From: an uncultured Micrococcales bacterium | GTDB taxonomy: Bacteria; Actinomycetota; Actinomycetes; Actinomycetales; Microbacteriaceae | NCBI GenBank assembly: GCA_903909605.1 | Contig: CAIVWH010000018.1 | Coordinates: forward strand, 1-64,000 | DNA: 64,000 bases | Direction of reading: 5' to 3' | Part shown: one piece after another, positions 16,340-24,971 of the stretch | Layout of the letters: each line of letters starts with the position of its first letter | Position numbering within the stretch: the stretch's first letter is position 1 | Translations under genes and position numbers: made by a program | Notes under the pieces: generated by a model | The model's database searches: none | Told to the model about the DNA's origin: nothing | The model's input: only the letters and a program-made list of their open reading frames with translations

Positions 16340-17481
16340 TGGCGAAGGCAATCTGGGGCGAACTGTTCGGCCAGCAGGACGCAATCGCCTCACTCGAGCA
16401 GGCGGTGAAACACAAGCGTGAAGCGCTAAACCACGCCTGGCTGTTCACCGGGCCACCCGGCTCGGGCCGCTCGAACGCCGCTATCGCCTTTGCGGCCGCG
16501 TTGGTTTGCCCGGATGACGGCTGCGGAAACTGTCAGTCGTGCCTTCTCGCCATGGCCGGCGCGCATCCGGACATCGATGTCTTGGCAACCGACAAAGTTC
16601 AGATGTCGATCGAAGAGGTTCGCAACCTGGTTCAGGCATCCCAGCTCGGCGGCACAATGAGCCGGTTCAAGGTGATGATCATCGAGGACGCCGATCGAAT
16701 GCCAGAGCGCACCTCGAACGTTTTGCTCAAGGCTCTCGAAGAGCCGCCGCCTGGCACGGTGTGGATTCTCTGCGCACCAAGCGAAGCCGACATGCTTCCG
16801 ACCATTCGCTCTCGTGTTCGTCGTGTGGCACTCAAAACCCCTTCGGTCGAGGAAGTCGCCAATCTGCTGGTTGCACGCGATGGCATAGAGCGCAGTCTTG
16901 CCCTCACGGTTGCCGCCGAGGCCCAGTCGCATGTCGGCATGGCTCGCCGACTTGCCACCAGCCCGGATGCACGCACTCGACGTCAGGCAACTCTGAATGC
17001 CGCACTTGCCATCGACTCTGTTTCTGCTGCAATTTCGACCGCAGAAGCCTGGCTCGAAATCGCCAAGAAAGATGTCGATGCGCTAAACGCCGAACGTGAC
17101 GAAAACGAACTTCGCGAGCTCAAGGTGATGCTCGGGGTTCAGGGCGAAGAGCGTGTGCCGCCGCACGTTCGCGCAGACATTCGCAACCTGGAGGAAGCAC
17201 AGAAGCGCAGGGCAACACGCTCCTCGCGCGATGGGCTGGATCGCATCCTGGTTGATTTGCTGTCGCTCTATCGAGATGTTCTGATGCTGCAGCTCGGTTC
17301 GGGTTCGGCGCTGGTGAACCAGGGCATGTATGACGGGCTCGCGCGACTGGCAAACAGCTCGACGGCCGAGCAAACCATCGCCAAGCTTGGGCACATCGAA
17401 AAGACTCGCGAACGAATCAATCGAAATGTCCGCGACCAGTTGGCACTTGAAGCACTAGCGGTTAACCTAAGGAACAAATGA
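16339..17481 (+). CDS. holB: DNA polymerase III subunit delta' (clamp loader)
   Basis: The 380-residue AAA+ protein has a modified Walker A GPPGSGRS (Arg replacing the lysine), a four-cysteine zinc module CPDDGCGNCQSC, and sensor/SRC-type motifs SNVLLKALEEPP and IRSRVRRV. The altered P-loop marks it as the non-ATP-binding delta' rather than DnaX. It helps load the beta clamp. Its start overlaps the tmk stop and its stop overlaps the next start (ATGA). The C-terminal 150 residues, including a basic segment near RRATRSSRDGL, are divergent as usual. Confidence 0.93.
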   Translation: MAKAIWGELFGQQDAIASLEQAVKHKREALNHAWLFTGPPGSGRSNAAIAFAAALVCPDDGCGNCQSCLLAMAGAHPDIDVLATDKVQMSIEEVRNLVQASQLGGTMSRFKVMIIEDADRMPERTSNVLLKALEEPPPGTVWILCAPSEADMLPTIRSRVRRVALKTPSVEEVANLLVARDGIERSLALTVAAEAQSHVGMARRLATSPDARTRRQATLNAALAIDSVSAAISTAEAWLEIAKKDVDALNAERDENELRELKVMLGVQGEERVPPHVRADIRNLEEAQKRRATRSSRDGLDRILVDLLSLYRDVLMLQLGSGSALVNQGMYDGLARLANSSTAEQTIAKLGHIEKTRERINRNVRDQLALEALAVNLRNK

Positions 17482-18989
17482 AAAGCAAACTGATTGCCCT
17501 ACTTATCGCATTTCCGCTGCTAATCACCGGATGCGTGGTTGCCCCTGCTGCTGCCCCTGCGGCAAAAGCCGATGTGAGCGCCGCTCTGGCGCCGTTCTAT
17601 AACCAGACCCTGACCTGGACAAAGTGCGGCAACATCAAGTGCGCGACGATCAGCGCCCCTCTCAACTGGGATAGCCCCTCCAAGGCCGCTTCGATCAAAC
17701 TGGCCCTGAACTATGTGCCTTCGACCGGCAGCGCCGACAAGGGCTGGCTGCTTGAGAACCCGGGTGGCCCAGGTGGCTCGGGCATCGATTTCGTGAAGTC
17801 TGGCGGAAGCCAGGCCGGCAGCGACTACCTGCGTCAGCACTACAACCTGGTTGGCTTCGACCCGCGTGGCGTGCAGAACAGCTCGAAGGTCACCTGTCTG
17901 AACGCAGCTCAGACCGACAACTTCTTGTACAACCCAACCCCGGGCGCAATCGGTTCGACCACCGAGTACAACGCAACGGTCGCCGCCTACAAGAGTTTTG
18001 CCGCGGCCTGCAAAAAGAACACCGGTTCGCTTCTGGCTCACGTTGACACCGTGGAAGCTGCCCGCGACATGGACCTCATCCGCGCTTTGCTCGGTGAGAC
18101 CAAGCTCAACTACCTCGGCTTCTCTTACGGAACATTCCTCGGCACAACCTATGCTGCCCTCTACCCGCAAAACGTCGGCCGCTTTGTTCTAGACGGGGCA
18201 ATTGACCCAACCGTTAGCGACGAAGACTCGAATGCATATCAGTTGAAGGCTTTCGACACCGCACTTCGCGACTACTTGAAAAATTGCCTGACCGTGGCCA
18301 GCTCAACCTGCCCATTTAGCGGCACCGTCGACAACGCAATGAGCACCATCACCGCGTTTTACAAGAAGCTAGAAACAACTTCGATTAGTACCACTCTCGG
18401 TCGCAAACTGTATCTGCCAGGCGCCATCACGGGTCTGATCATGACCCTCTATAGCAACGACTATTGGAAATACACGAGCGCCGCATTTAGCAGCGCATTC
18501 CGCGGTGATGGAACACTGTTCCTAGAGCTGGCCGACGCTTACAACGATCGCAACTCGGGTGGCGGCTATGCCAGCAACATGCTCGAGGCCAACATGGCGA
18601 TCAACTGCCTGGATGGTCGCTCCAACCCAGCCAAGTCAGCCATGGATGCGCAGAACTCGCGACTGCTTCAACTGAGCCCGTTCTTCGGTCGATACTGGAG
18701 AAACGGCGCACTTGGTTGCGCGGCCTGGCCGTACCCGCTCGCCGCGCATCCGAGCAGTTATGCGGCAACCGGCAGTGGACCGATCATCGTGGTCGGCACC
18801 ACCGGCGACCCGGCAACCCCATACTGGGAGGCTCAGAACCTGGCCAACAAAATTCTGGCCAACGGTCACCTGATCAGCTACACCGGTGAGGGGCACACTG
18901 CCTATGGCCGCTCGAACTCGTGCGTAGTGAATGCGGTCGATGCCTACCTGGTTGATGGCACCGTGCCGGCCAAAGACCCGAACTGCTAA
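17478..18989 (+). CDS. Secreted lipoprotein alpha/beta-hydrolase (tripeptidyl aminopeptidase-like)
   Basis: The 503-residue protein has a lipoprotein signal with Cys19 in LLITGC. The alpha/beta-hydrolase fold follows: NPGGPGGSGIDFV, then the nucleophile in GFSYGTFLG (Ser216). The C-terminal TAP-like domain supplies Asp in GTTGDPATPYW and His in GEGHTAYGRSNSC. Relatives remove N-terminal tri- or dipeptides from extracellular peptides, so it may feed the peptide importer at 36-41 kb (inference). The same holB-hydrolase order is common in Actinobacteria. The start overlaps the holB stop by four bases. Confidence 0.92.
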   Translation: MKSKLIALLIAFPLLITGCVVAPAAAPAAKADVSAALAPFYNQTLTWTKCGNIKCATISAPLNWDSPSKAASIKLALNYVPSTGSADKGWLLENPGGPGGSGIDFVKSGGSQAGSDYLRQHYNLVGFDPRGVQNSSKVTCLNAAQTDNFLYNPTPGAIGSTTEYNATVAAYKSFAAACKKNTGSLLAHVDTVEAARDMDLIRALLGETKLNYLGFSYGTFLGTTYAALYPQNVGRFVLDGAIDPTVSDEDSNAYQLKAFDTALRDYLKNCLTVASSTCPFSGTVDNAMSTITAFYKKLETTSISTTLGRKLYLPGAITGLIMTLYSNDYWKYTSAAFSSAFRGDGTLFLELADAYNDRNSGGGYASNMLEANMAINCLDGRSNPAKSAMDAQNSRLLQLSPFFGRYWRNGALGCAAWPYPLAAHPSSYAATGSGPIIVVGTTGDPATPYWEAQNLANKILANGHLISYTGEGHTAYGRSNSCVVNAVDAYLVDGTVPAKDPNC

Positions 18990-19017
18990 CACCCGCGCAA
19001 GGACAGGTCACACAGGT

Positions 19018-19023
19018 TAAACT
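19018..19023 (+). promoter_or_regulatory. Candidate -10 of the tRNA-Thr promoter
   Basis: TAAACT lies 22 bases upstream of the mature tRNA 5' end. No good -35 was found. Confidence 0.3.
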
Positions 19024-19045
19024 TGTGGCTTGTCGCTTGCGGCAC

Positions 19046-19118
19046 GCCACCCTAGCTCAGTCGGTAGAGCAGCTCCCTCGTAAAGAGCAGGTCAGGGGTT
19101 CGATTCCCCTGGGTGGCT
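19046..19118 (+). tRNA. tRNA-Thr (anticodon CGU)
   Basis: A complete 73-nt cloverleaf: acceptor GCCACCC/GGGTGGC, D arm GCTC/GAGC, anticodon loop CTCGTAA (anticodon CGU, reads ACG) and T arm AGGGG-TTCGATT-CCCCT. CCA is not encoded. The anticodon stem GCTCC/AGAGC has a C31-A39 mismatch at its last pair. Confidence 0.95.
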
Positions 19119-19133
19119 CAGATTGGGGTTGGC

Positions 19134-19811
19134 ATGTTTCCTAGCGCGGCGCACCTGGTCGGCTTCTTCGCCACCGCGGTTGCCCTCATCGCCATCCCCG
19201 GCCCATCGGTGATGTTCATTATTGGCCGCACACTCTCAGAAGGCCGGCGCGCAGGCCTGATAACTGTGCTGTTCAACAGCCTTGGGCACACCACTTGGAT
19301 GCTGGCTGTCGCATTCGGTCTTGGCACTTTCCTGTCGAGCATCCCGGCTGCTCTTCGAGTGATTCAGATTCTCGGTGCGGTTTACCTCGCTTATCTCGGC
19401 ATTCAGTCGATTCGCAAACGCAATGCTGACGAAAAGGCGATGGCGGCACAAAACGACTCAACCGAGATCGCAGGCCCGCTGATCAAACACTCTTTTGGCA
19501 AGACCGCGCGCGAGGCGTTTCTGGTTGGTTTGAGCAACCCAAAGGTCGCAGTATTTTTCTTTGCGGTGCTACCTCAGTTTGTCGAGCCGGGTGCAAACTT
19601 CACACTGCAATTTCTGACTCTCGGAATCATTTTCGAGATCATGGGAAACCTCGGCGACGCAACCTACAGCCTCGGGGCATCAATTGCTCGGCACTGGATC
19701 TTTTCGCGCACCGGCCGCCTAGCGTCAATTATTGGCGTAGGCGGAACTCTCATCACGGGGCTAGCCGTGTTCCTATTGAGTTCCGCCCTCGTCGAGGCTT
19801 TCTCTCACTAG
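19134..19811 (+). CDS. LysE/RhtB family amino-acid exporter
   Basis: The 225-residue membrane protein has about six hydrophobic segments. It carries the LysE-family N-terminal pattern AIPGPSVMFIIGRTLSEGRRAGL and the SNPKVAVFFFAVLPQF motif. Such proteins export amino acids or their analogues. ATG 19134 is chosen because the upstream in-frame GTG (19113) lies inside the tRNA. The stop shares CTAG (19808-19811) with the convergent marR-type gene. The substrate is unknown. Confidence 0.88.
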   Translation: MFPSAAHLVGFFATAVALIAIPGPSVMFIIGRTLSEGRRAGLITVLFNSLGHTTWMLAVAFGLGTFLSSIPAALRVIQILGAVYLAYLGIQSIRKRNADEKAMAAQNDSTEIAGPLIKHSFGKTAREAFLVGLSNPKVAVFFFAVLPQFVEPGANFTLQFLTLGIIFEIMGNLGDATYSLGASIARHWIFSRTGRLASIIGVGGTLITGLAVFLLSSALVEAFSH

Positions 19812-20305
19812 TTACCAGTGGCTAGGCCACGCAGCAGATCGATGAAAAGCGCACGGTTGCTGGGGTGAATCTGCCCAGCAAGTTGCGACTCGATGGCGTT
19901 GACCTGTGGCAGCAGCCTTTCGAAGAGCTGCCTGCCCGCCACGGTCAGCGAAACCTGAACCAGGCGGGCATCGTCGCGAGTCTTTTTGCGAGTGATCAAA
20001 CCGCGTCTCTCGAGCGTGCCGAGCACGCCGCTGAGCGCGGCTTTTCCGAGTGCCGCCTCTGCAGCAATTTCGCGAGTCTCGATTGGTTGCCAAGTCGAGA
20101 CAATCAAGAGCACCTGGTACGCGCTAAAACTCAGCTTGTTCGCAGCGAGGGGCCCTTGCTCAATCTGGTTGCGAACCGAAGTAGCGGCTTGAACCAATTC
20201 GGAAACCACCTCCATGGCCCGGAAGTCCAGGGTCTTGGCCAGCTTCGGATTTCCGTCGACGGCGTTGAGGCGTCGCTCACTTTGGGCGATTGTGTGACGG
20301 GCCAT
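19808..20305 (-). CDS. MarR-family transcriptional regulator
   Basis: The 165-residue protein has a winged-helix core: FSAYQVLLIVSTWQPIETREIAAEAALGKAALSGVLGTLERRGLI (only partly quoted by TREIAAEAALGKAALSGV and LERRGLITRKK), then the wing DDARLVQVSLTVAGRQLFE. The dimerisation helices are at both ends. ATG 20305 is preceded by AGGTAGGAAA and starts five bases after the end of the P-type ATPase gene, so both are probably one operon. The regulator may control metal export, but MarR proteins usually sense phenolics or oxidants; the ligand is unknown. Confidence 0.88.
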   Translation of the reverse strand: MARHTIAQSERRLNAVDGNPKLAKTLDFRAMEVVSELVQAATSVRNQIEQGPLAANKLSFSAYQVLLIVSTWQPIETREIAAEAALGKAALSGVLGTLERRGLITRKKTRDDARLVQVSLTVAGRQLFERLLPQVNAIESQLAGQIHPSNRALFIDLLRGLATGN

Positions 20306-20309
20306 TTTC

Positions 20310-22115
20310 CTACCTTGCTCGCGAACCAATATACGAGCGGATGGGAGTCAAAGCCCAAAGCACGGCGGCAGTATCGATTGCCTCCTGAGCGATCGCGCTG
20401 CTGGTCGGCGAAAGGATGCCGAAGCTGGCAGCGAGCATCGCGAACACGGCAAGGGTCATGCCGACACCGGCTGCTTGCATGGCCTTTGCGGCGGCACCTC
20501 TGGCCACATCAATTGCAACTGCAACTCTGAAAATGGAATCTTCAATGATGACAACATCAGCCGCTTCGCTAGCTGCGGTAGCGCCGCGTGCTCCCATGGC
20601 TATGCCAACGTTGGCACCGGCAAGCAGCGGCGCATCGTTGATGCCATCGCCGACGGCGGCAACGTGGTTTGAAAAATCTGACTGCTTCTGCCGCAGTATT
20701 TCTAATTTGCGACTTGGGCTGCACTCGGCGAAGAATTCATCGGCGTTAATCTGCTCTGCGACCTTAGCTGCGGTCTCACGGCGATCGCCCGAAACCAAAA
20801 TCAATTTTTCAATTTTCAAGACTCGCAGTGCCTCGGTTGTAGAAATTGCATCATCGCGAATCGGGTCTTCGATGCCGACCATGGCTCGAAGCTCTCCGTT
20901 GACTTCGATAGCGACAAGCAGCGATTGACTGAGCTTCGCCCATGCTGGAAGCGACAAACCTGGCTGACCGATACGAACCCTTTGTCCATCCACGACCGCT
21001 GAGATGCCAATGCCGTGTTCTTCAACGACTTGCGTGACCTCGACGTTTCGCGAGGAGAAACTCGAGGCCGCATCAACCAGAGCTTTGGCAACCACGTGGG
21101 GGCTCTGTTGCTCAATGGCCGCGGTAGCCGACATGAGCCAATCACGATCGACCGAAGTGGCGAACTCGATCTGCGAAACCCGCAGACCGCCGCGAGTCAA
21201 GGTGCCTGTCTTATCGAAAAGAACCGCCCGCACACCAGCCAACTGCTCGAGAGCCGCCCCGCCCTTGATGATCACACCGCGCTTGGCTGCCCTTGAAATG
21301 CCTGCAATCAGAGCAACAGGGATGGCCAAAATCAGCGGGCACGGAGTAGCGGCCACCAGCACCGCAACCGCGAATTTCACTTGGCCGCTGACCAGCCAGG
21401 TCAACGCTGCAAGGGCAATCGCAAACGGGATGAACCACACGGCGATTCGGTTGGCCAGGCGCACCCGGTTTGCGTTAGTGGCGCTTGCCTCGCGAACCAG
21501 GCGAATCAGGTTGGCGTAGGTCGAGTTTGCGTAGTCGCTCGTGGTTTGCAGCGTGAAGGTGGCTCCCGCATTCAAAACGCCGGAGGAAATCACCTCGCCC
21601 GCTAACCGTGTTACCGGCATTGCCTCGCCGGTCAGGGCCGACTCGTCGAGAACTGCTTGGCTGAGCAGGGTTCCATCGAGCGGAACGACCTGACCGTTCA
21701 AAACCTGAACGGTCGACCCGACGAGAACTGCGGCAACCGGCAGAGATTCTTGCTTGCCGGAGGTTACAACCGTTGCCATGGCTGGTGCGCGGTTTAGCAG
21801 AGCATGCAACTCGCGCCGAGCATTGCCTTCTGCCCATTGCTCGAGGGCTCGGCCACTAGCAAGCATTACCGAGATGATCGCCGCTGCTAGCCACTCGCCA
21901 ATCAGTGCACTTGAAACGATTGCCAGAATCGCGAGCGAGTCGCTGCCGAACTCGCGGTGTTTGACCGCCTCGAAGGCCCAGCGCACCGAAAGCACTAAAC
22001 CGATCAGAGCCACGGCACCGAATGGGATGCGATTTATGGAAGCTGGGAGTGCTAATCCAAGAACCAGACCAATCAGGCTGGTTAGCAAAAACCAGTAGCG
22101 CCGAAGAAAGGTCAT
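20310..22115 (-). CDS. Heavy-metal-translocating P1B-type ATPase lacking an N-terminal metal-binding domain
   Basis: The 601-residue protein has the phosphorylation motif FDKTGTLTRGG, the hinge GDGINDAPLLAGANVG, the P1B-specific SPH (IEQQSPHVVAKAL) and a TGEAMPV actuator loop. The membrane metal site reads TPCPL instead of the common CPC or CPH. It lacks an HMA domain: the protein begins directly with membrane helices (MTFLRRYWFLLTSLIG). TPCPL-type pumps are common in Actinobacteria, but the metal cannot be assigned. ATG 22115 is chosen; a start at 22148 directly abutting the divergent gene is possible. It probably forms an operon with marR. Confidence 0.9.
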   Translation of the reverse strand: MTFLRRYWFLLTSLIGLVLGLALPASINRIPFGAVALIGLVLSVRWAFEAVKHREFGSDSLAILAIVSSALIGEWLAAAIISVMLASGRALEQWAEGNARRELHALLNRAPAMATVVTSGKQESLPVAAVLVGSTVQVLNGQVVPLDGTLLSQAVLDESALTGEAMPVTRLAGEVISSGVLNAGATFTLQTTSDYANSTYANLIRLVREASATNANRVRLANRIAVWFIPFAIALAALTWLVSGQVKFAVAVLVAATPCPLILAIPVALIAGISRAAKRGVIIKGGAALEQLAGVRAVLFDKTGTLTRGGLRVSQIEFATSVDRDWLMSATAAIEQQSPHVVAKALVDAASSFSSRNVEVTQVVEEHGIGISAVVDGQRVRIGQPGLSLPAWAKLSQSLLVAIEVNGELRAMVGIEDPIRDDAISTTEALRVLKIEKLILVSGDRRETAAKVAEQINADEFFAECSPSRKLEILRQKQSDFSNHVAAVGDGINDAPLLAGANVGIAMGARGATAASEAADVVIIEDSIFRVAVAIDVARGAAAKAMQAAGVGMTLAVFAMLAASFGILSPTSSAIAQEAIDTAAVLWALTPIRSYIGSRAR

Positions 22116-22136
22116 AGGCCCAGTCTGCCACTGGCT

Positions 22137-22142
22137 TAGAGT
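22137..22142 (+). promoter_or_regulatory. -10 element of a leaderless promoter (beta-CASP nuclease gene)
   Basis: TAGAGT ends six bases before ATG 22149, inside the short divergent gap with the P-type ATPase. No ribosome site is present. Confidence 0.45.
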
Positions 22143-22148
22143 TGCCAT

Positions 22149-23540
22149 ATGAGAGAAGTTGCAATTGAGTTCCTTGGCGCCGCGGGCACAGTAACCGGCA
22201 GCCGTTTTCTGTTGAGCTGTGAAGACACCCGAGTCTTAATCGACTGCGGCATGTTTCAGGGTCTCAAGGAGCTTCGACTGAAGAACTGGAACCCGCTTGG
22301 CATCGACCCAGGCGCAATCAGCGCCGTGGCAATCACTCACGCCCACCTAGACCACTGCGGCTATCTGCCGAAACTCGTCAAGGATGGCTTCAAGGGCAAG
22401 ATCTTTGCGACCCACTACACGACCAAACTCGCCGAGGTGATTCTGCACGACTCGGCCCGAATTCAAACCGAGGATGCGGCCTACGCAGCCAAAAAGGGTT
22501 TCAGCAAGCACAACCCACCGAAGGCGCTCTACGAGGAGGCCGACGTTGAGGTCACCGCGCAGCGTTTTGTCGAGGCGCCTTTTCACGAGCGCACCCAAAT
22601 CGCCCGCGAAACCTTCGTCACCTTTCACCCGAGCGGCCACATTCTCGGTGCGGCATTCCTAGAGGTCGAGTTCTTCGGCAAGCGCATTCTGTTCAGCGGC
22701 GACATGGGGCGCCACGGCCATCCGCTGCTAGTCGAGCCAGACAACATTCCTGCGGGTCAGTTTGACGCCCTGGTCACCGAGTCGACCTACGGCGACCGTG
22801 AACACGAACCGGTGACCACCCAGTTCGAGGATGCCATCAACCGCACCATTGAACGTGGCGGCTCCGTGCTCATCCCAGCTTTTGCCGTTGACCGCACCGA
22901 GGTTATTCTGGTTCGTCTGCGCGAACTGTATGAGCAAAACAAGATTGCTCGCGTGCCGATTTATGCCGACTCTCCGATGGCTCTGAAGGCGCTCGATTTC
23001 TATCGCGAGGCAATCGACAACAACAGTCCAGAAATTCGCACGGAGGTTGCTGCCGAATGGAAGGGGCGCGATCCATTCGACGCCGGTTCACTTCACGAGT
23101 TGCACACCGTCGATGAATCAAAGACCATCAACAATCCGCAACAGCCCTGCATCATCATTTCGGCAAGCGGCATGGGAACCGGCGGGCGAGTAGTGCACCA
23201 CCTGCGTGACATGTTGCCGAATCCTAAGCACACCGTGATTTTGGTCGGCTATCAGGCAATGGGCACGCGAGGTCGCAACCTTGCAGATGGTGCCGAAGAG
23301 GTAAAGATGCACGGCGAGATGGTGCCGGTGAAGGCGAGTATCGAGCAGGTGCAGTCGTTCTCGGTTCACGCCGATGGCAATGAACTCATCGAATGGATCA
23401 ACACCGCAAGCGAAAAACCAAAACGGATCTTTGTGGTTCATGGTGAGGCTGGCGTTGCCGAGACCTTCGCCGATCGAGTAAAGCAGCAACTCGGAATCGA
23501 TGCACTAGCCCCGAAACTCGCACAGCGCATAGTTCTCTAG
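22149..23540 (+). CDS. MBL-fold/beta-CASP RNA-processing nuclease
   Basis: The 463-residue protein carries the metallo-beta-lactamase motif THAHLDHCGYLP (about residues 63-74), HPSGHILGAAFLEVE and SGDMGRHGHPLL. The beta-CASP domain has TESTYGDREHE and ISASGMGTGGRVVHHL, and a C-terminal HxH-like FSVHADGNELIEW. This layout matches CPSF73-like/YSH1-type bacterial RNA nucleases rather than RNase J. It probably acts in RNA maturation or decay in the cytoplasm. The precise substrates are unknown. Confidence 0.9.
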   Translation: MREVAIEFLGAAGTVTGSRFLLSCEDTRVLIDCGMFQGLKELRLKNWNPLGIDPGAISAVAITHAHLDHCGYLPKLVKDGFKGKIFATHYTTKLAEVILHDSARIQTEDAAYAAKKGFSKHNPPKALYEEADVEVTAQRFVEAPFHERTQIARETFVTFHPSGHILGAAFLEVEFFGKRILFSGDMGRHGHPLLVEPDNIPAGQFDALVTESTYGDREHEPVTTQFEDAINRTIERGGSVLIPAFAVDRTEVILVRLRELYEQNKIARVPIYADSPMALKALDFYREAIDNNSPEIRTEVAAEWKGRDPFDAGSLHELHTVDESKTINNPQQPCIIISASGMGTGGRVVHHLRDMLPNPKHTVILVGYQAMGTRGRNLADGAEEVKMHGEMVPVKASIEQVQSFSVHADGNELIEWINTASEKPKRIFVVHGEAGVAETFADRVKQQLGIDALAPKLAQRIVL

Positions 23541-23583
23541 CATTCACAGGCTCAACCTTCTGCCTTGCGGGCGCTGGGTCGGT

Positions 23584-23589
23584 TAACTT
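23584..23589 (+). promoter_or_regulatory. -10 element of a leaderless promoter (first dacB)
   Basis: TAACTT ends six bases before ATG 23596, without a ribosome site. Confidence 0.45.
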
Positions 23590-23595
23590 AGAGGC

Positions 23596-24951
23596 ATGAA
23601 ATCCCTGCGCATTCTGCTCGCCGTTGCCGTCTTGGGCTTCGGCATCCAGCCTGCACAGGCGGCCTCAGACCCGACGCCGACTTCAACCCCAACCTCGACC
23701 CCAGCTCCGACTCCTTCGGTTCCCCCGGTGCCAAACCAGCCGCACACCTGCAGCATCCGGGCGGCCATGAACTCCAAAGACCTTGCCTACTTCTACGGAT
23801 ACGTCATGAACGCCACCACCGGACAGGTCTACGCCGACGTGCGTGGCCAGCAGCAGACACCGAGCGCATCCGTGATGAAGTCACTTACTGCGGCAGCGGC
23901 CATCCAAGTTTTGACACCGACCTATCAGGCCACCACTCGCGTCTATTCGGTGCCGAGCGAACCGGGCACGGTGGTAATTCGAGGGGGCGGCGATCACACG
24001 CTTTCGCGACTGGACCCGCCGTCTTACACAACGTATAAATATCCGGCGAAGATCTCGAAGCTTGCTGCTCAGGTTTTGGCAAGTTGGCCAACTGGTCAGC
24101 CGATTACAAAAATCATTCTGGATGGCAGCTATTTCGATCAGCCGGCCTGGAACACGGCCTGGAGCAACTGGGATCGCACCAGCGGAAACATTTCGCTGAT
24201 CACTGGTTTGATGGTCGACAGTGACCGCGCAAATCCGGATCTCACTGATACGCACTACGACGGCACGCGAAGCACCGACCCGGTGATGAAGGCCGGCAAA
24301 TATTTCAAACAGGCACTCGGCGTGGCTGCCAGCGGTGCAACCCTCGTTGAAGCGGTCACCCCGGGTGACGCAGTCGAAATCGGCAACGTCAAGTCGCAGC
24401 CGATGAGCATCTGGCTCGATCACGCGCTCAAGTACTCAGACAACACCGAGACCGAGGTGATTGCAAAGCACGCAGAGAGAATGAGCGGGATGATTACCGA
24501 CTTCAAGGGTGTGCAGCCGATGGTGCAGCGAGCCTTGCGGGCAATTGGCATCGACTCCACCGGGCTGGTGATGAATGATGCGAGTGGACTTGCACAGAGC
24601 GATCGGGTCACCGCAAAACTGGTGGCTTCGGTGATGGCTGAGGCCAGCCATCCGACCTCTGCAATTTCGTCTCTGATTGGGTACCTGCCGGTCTCGGGTG
24701 TATCGGGCACGCTGTCTGGCCGCTACAACGGCTATTCGGCACTCGCCCGCGGCGCTGTGCACGCTAAGAGTGGCTACATCCCAGGTGTTTTCAGCCTTGC
24801 CGGCCTGGTCTATGCCAAAGATGGCACGGTCATCGCATTCGCCGGTTTCGCCCGCCAGTTCGGGGGCAAGAAGCTCTGGGCGGCCGCAAAACCAGCCTTG
24901 GATGCACTCACCACACGCCTGTTTCTCTGTGGGGCCGGCTCCTACTACTAG
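23596..24951 (+). CDS. dacB: D-alanyl-D-alanine carboxypeptidase/endopeptidase, PBP4 family (paralog 1)
   Basis: Trims stem peptides or cleaves cross-links of peptidoglycan outside the membrane. The 451-residue protein has a signal peptide (MKSLRILLAVAVLGFGIQPAQAA) and a Pro/Thr/Ser-rich linker (residues about 24-48). The penicillin-binding motifs are SVMK (in SASVMKSLTAA), SDN (in KYSDNTETEVIAKH) and KSG (in HAKSGYIPGVFSLAG). A second paralog lies 3.5 kb downstream at 27145-28524. The starting ATG fits the signal peptide and the leaderless -10. Confidence 0.93.
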   Translation: MKSLRILLAVAVLGFGIQPAQAASDPTPTSTPTSTPAPTPSVPPVPNQPHTCSIRAAMNSKDLAYFYGYVMNATTGQVYADVRGQQQTPSASVMKSLTAAAAIQVLTPTYQATTRVYSVPSEPGTVVIRGGGDHTLSRLDPPSYTTYKYPAKISKLAAQVLASWPTGQPITKIILDGSYFDQPAWNTAWSNWDRTSGNISLITGLMVDSDRANPDLTDTHYDGTRSTDPVMKAGKYFKQALGVAASGATLVEAVTPGDAVEIGNVKSQPMSIWLDHALKYSDNTETEVIAKHAERMSGMITDFKGVQPMVQRALRAIGIDSTGLVMNDASGLAQSDRVTAKLVASVMAEASHPTSAISSLIGYLPVSGVSGTLSGRYNGYSALARGAVHAKSGYIPGVFSLAGLVYAKDGTVIAFAGFARQFGGKKLWAAAKPALDALTTRLFLCGAGSYY

Positions 24952-24958
24952 GCCTGTG

Positions 24959-24964
24959 TAAGAC
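24959..24964 (+). promoter_or_regulatory. -10 element of a leaderless promoter (aspA)
   Basis: TAAGAC ends seven bases before ATG 24972 (or 16 before the alternative ATG 24981). The hexamer lies 8 bases after the dacB stop. Confidence 0.4.
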
Positions 24965-24971
24965 TGGGCTC

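Noticed and set aside
16339..17481. Arg in the Walker A of HolB as a damaging mutation
   Set aside because: A degenerate P-loop is normal for the delta' subunit, which does not hydrolyse ATP.
19113..19133. Earlier GTG start for the LysE gene
   Set aside because: It lies within the acceptor stem of tRNA-Thr; ATG 19134 is the sensible start.
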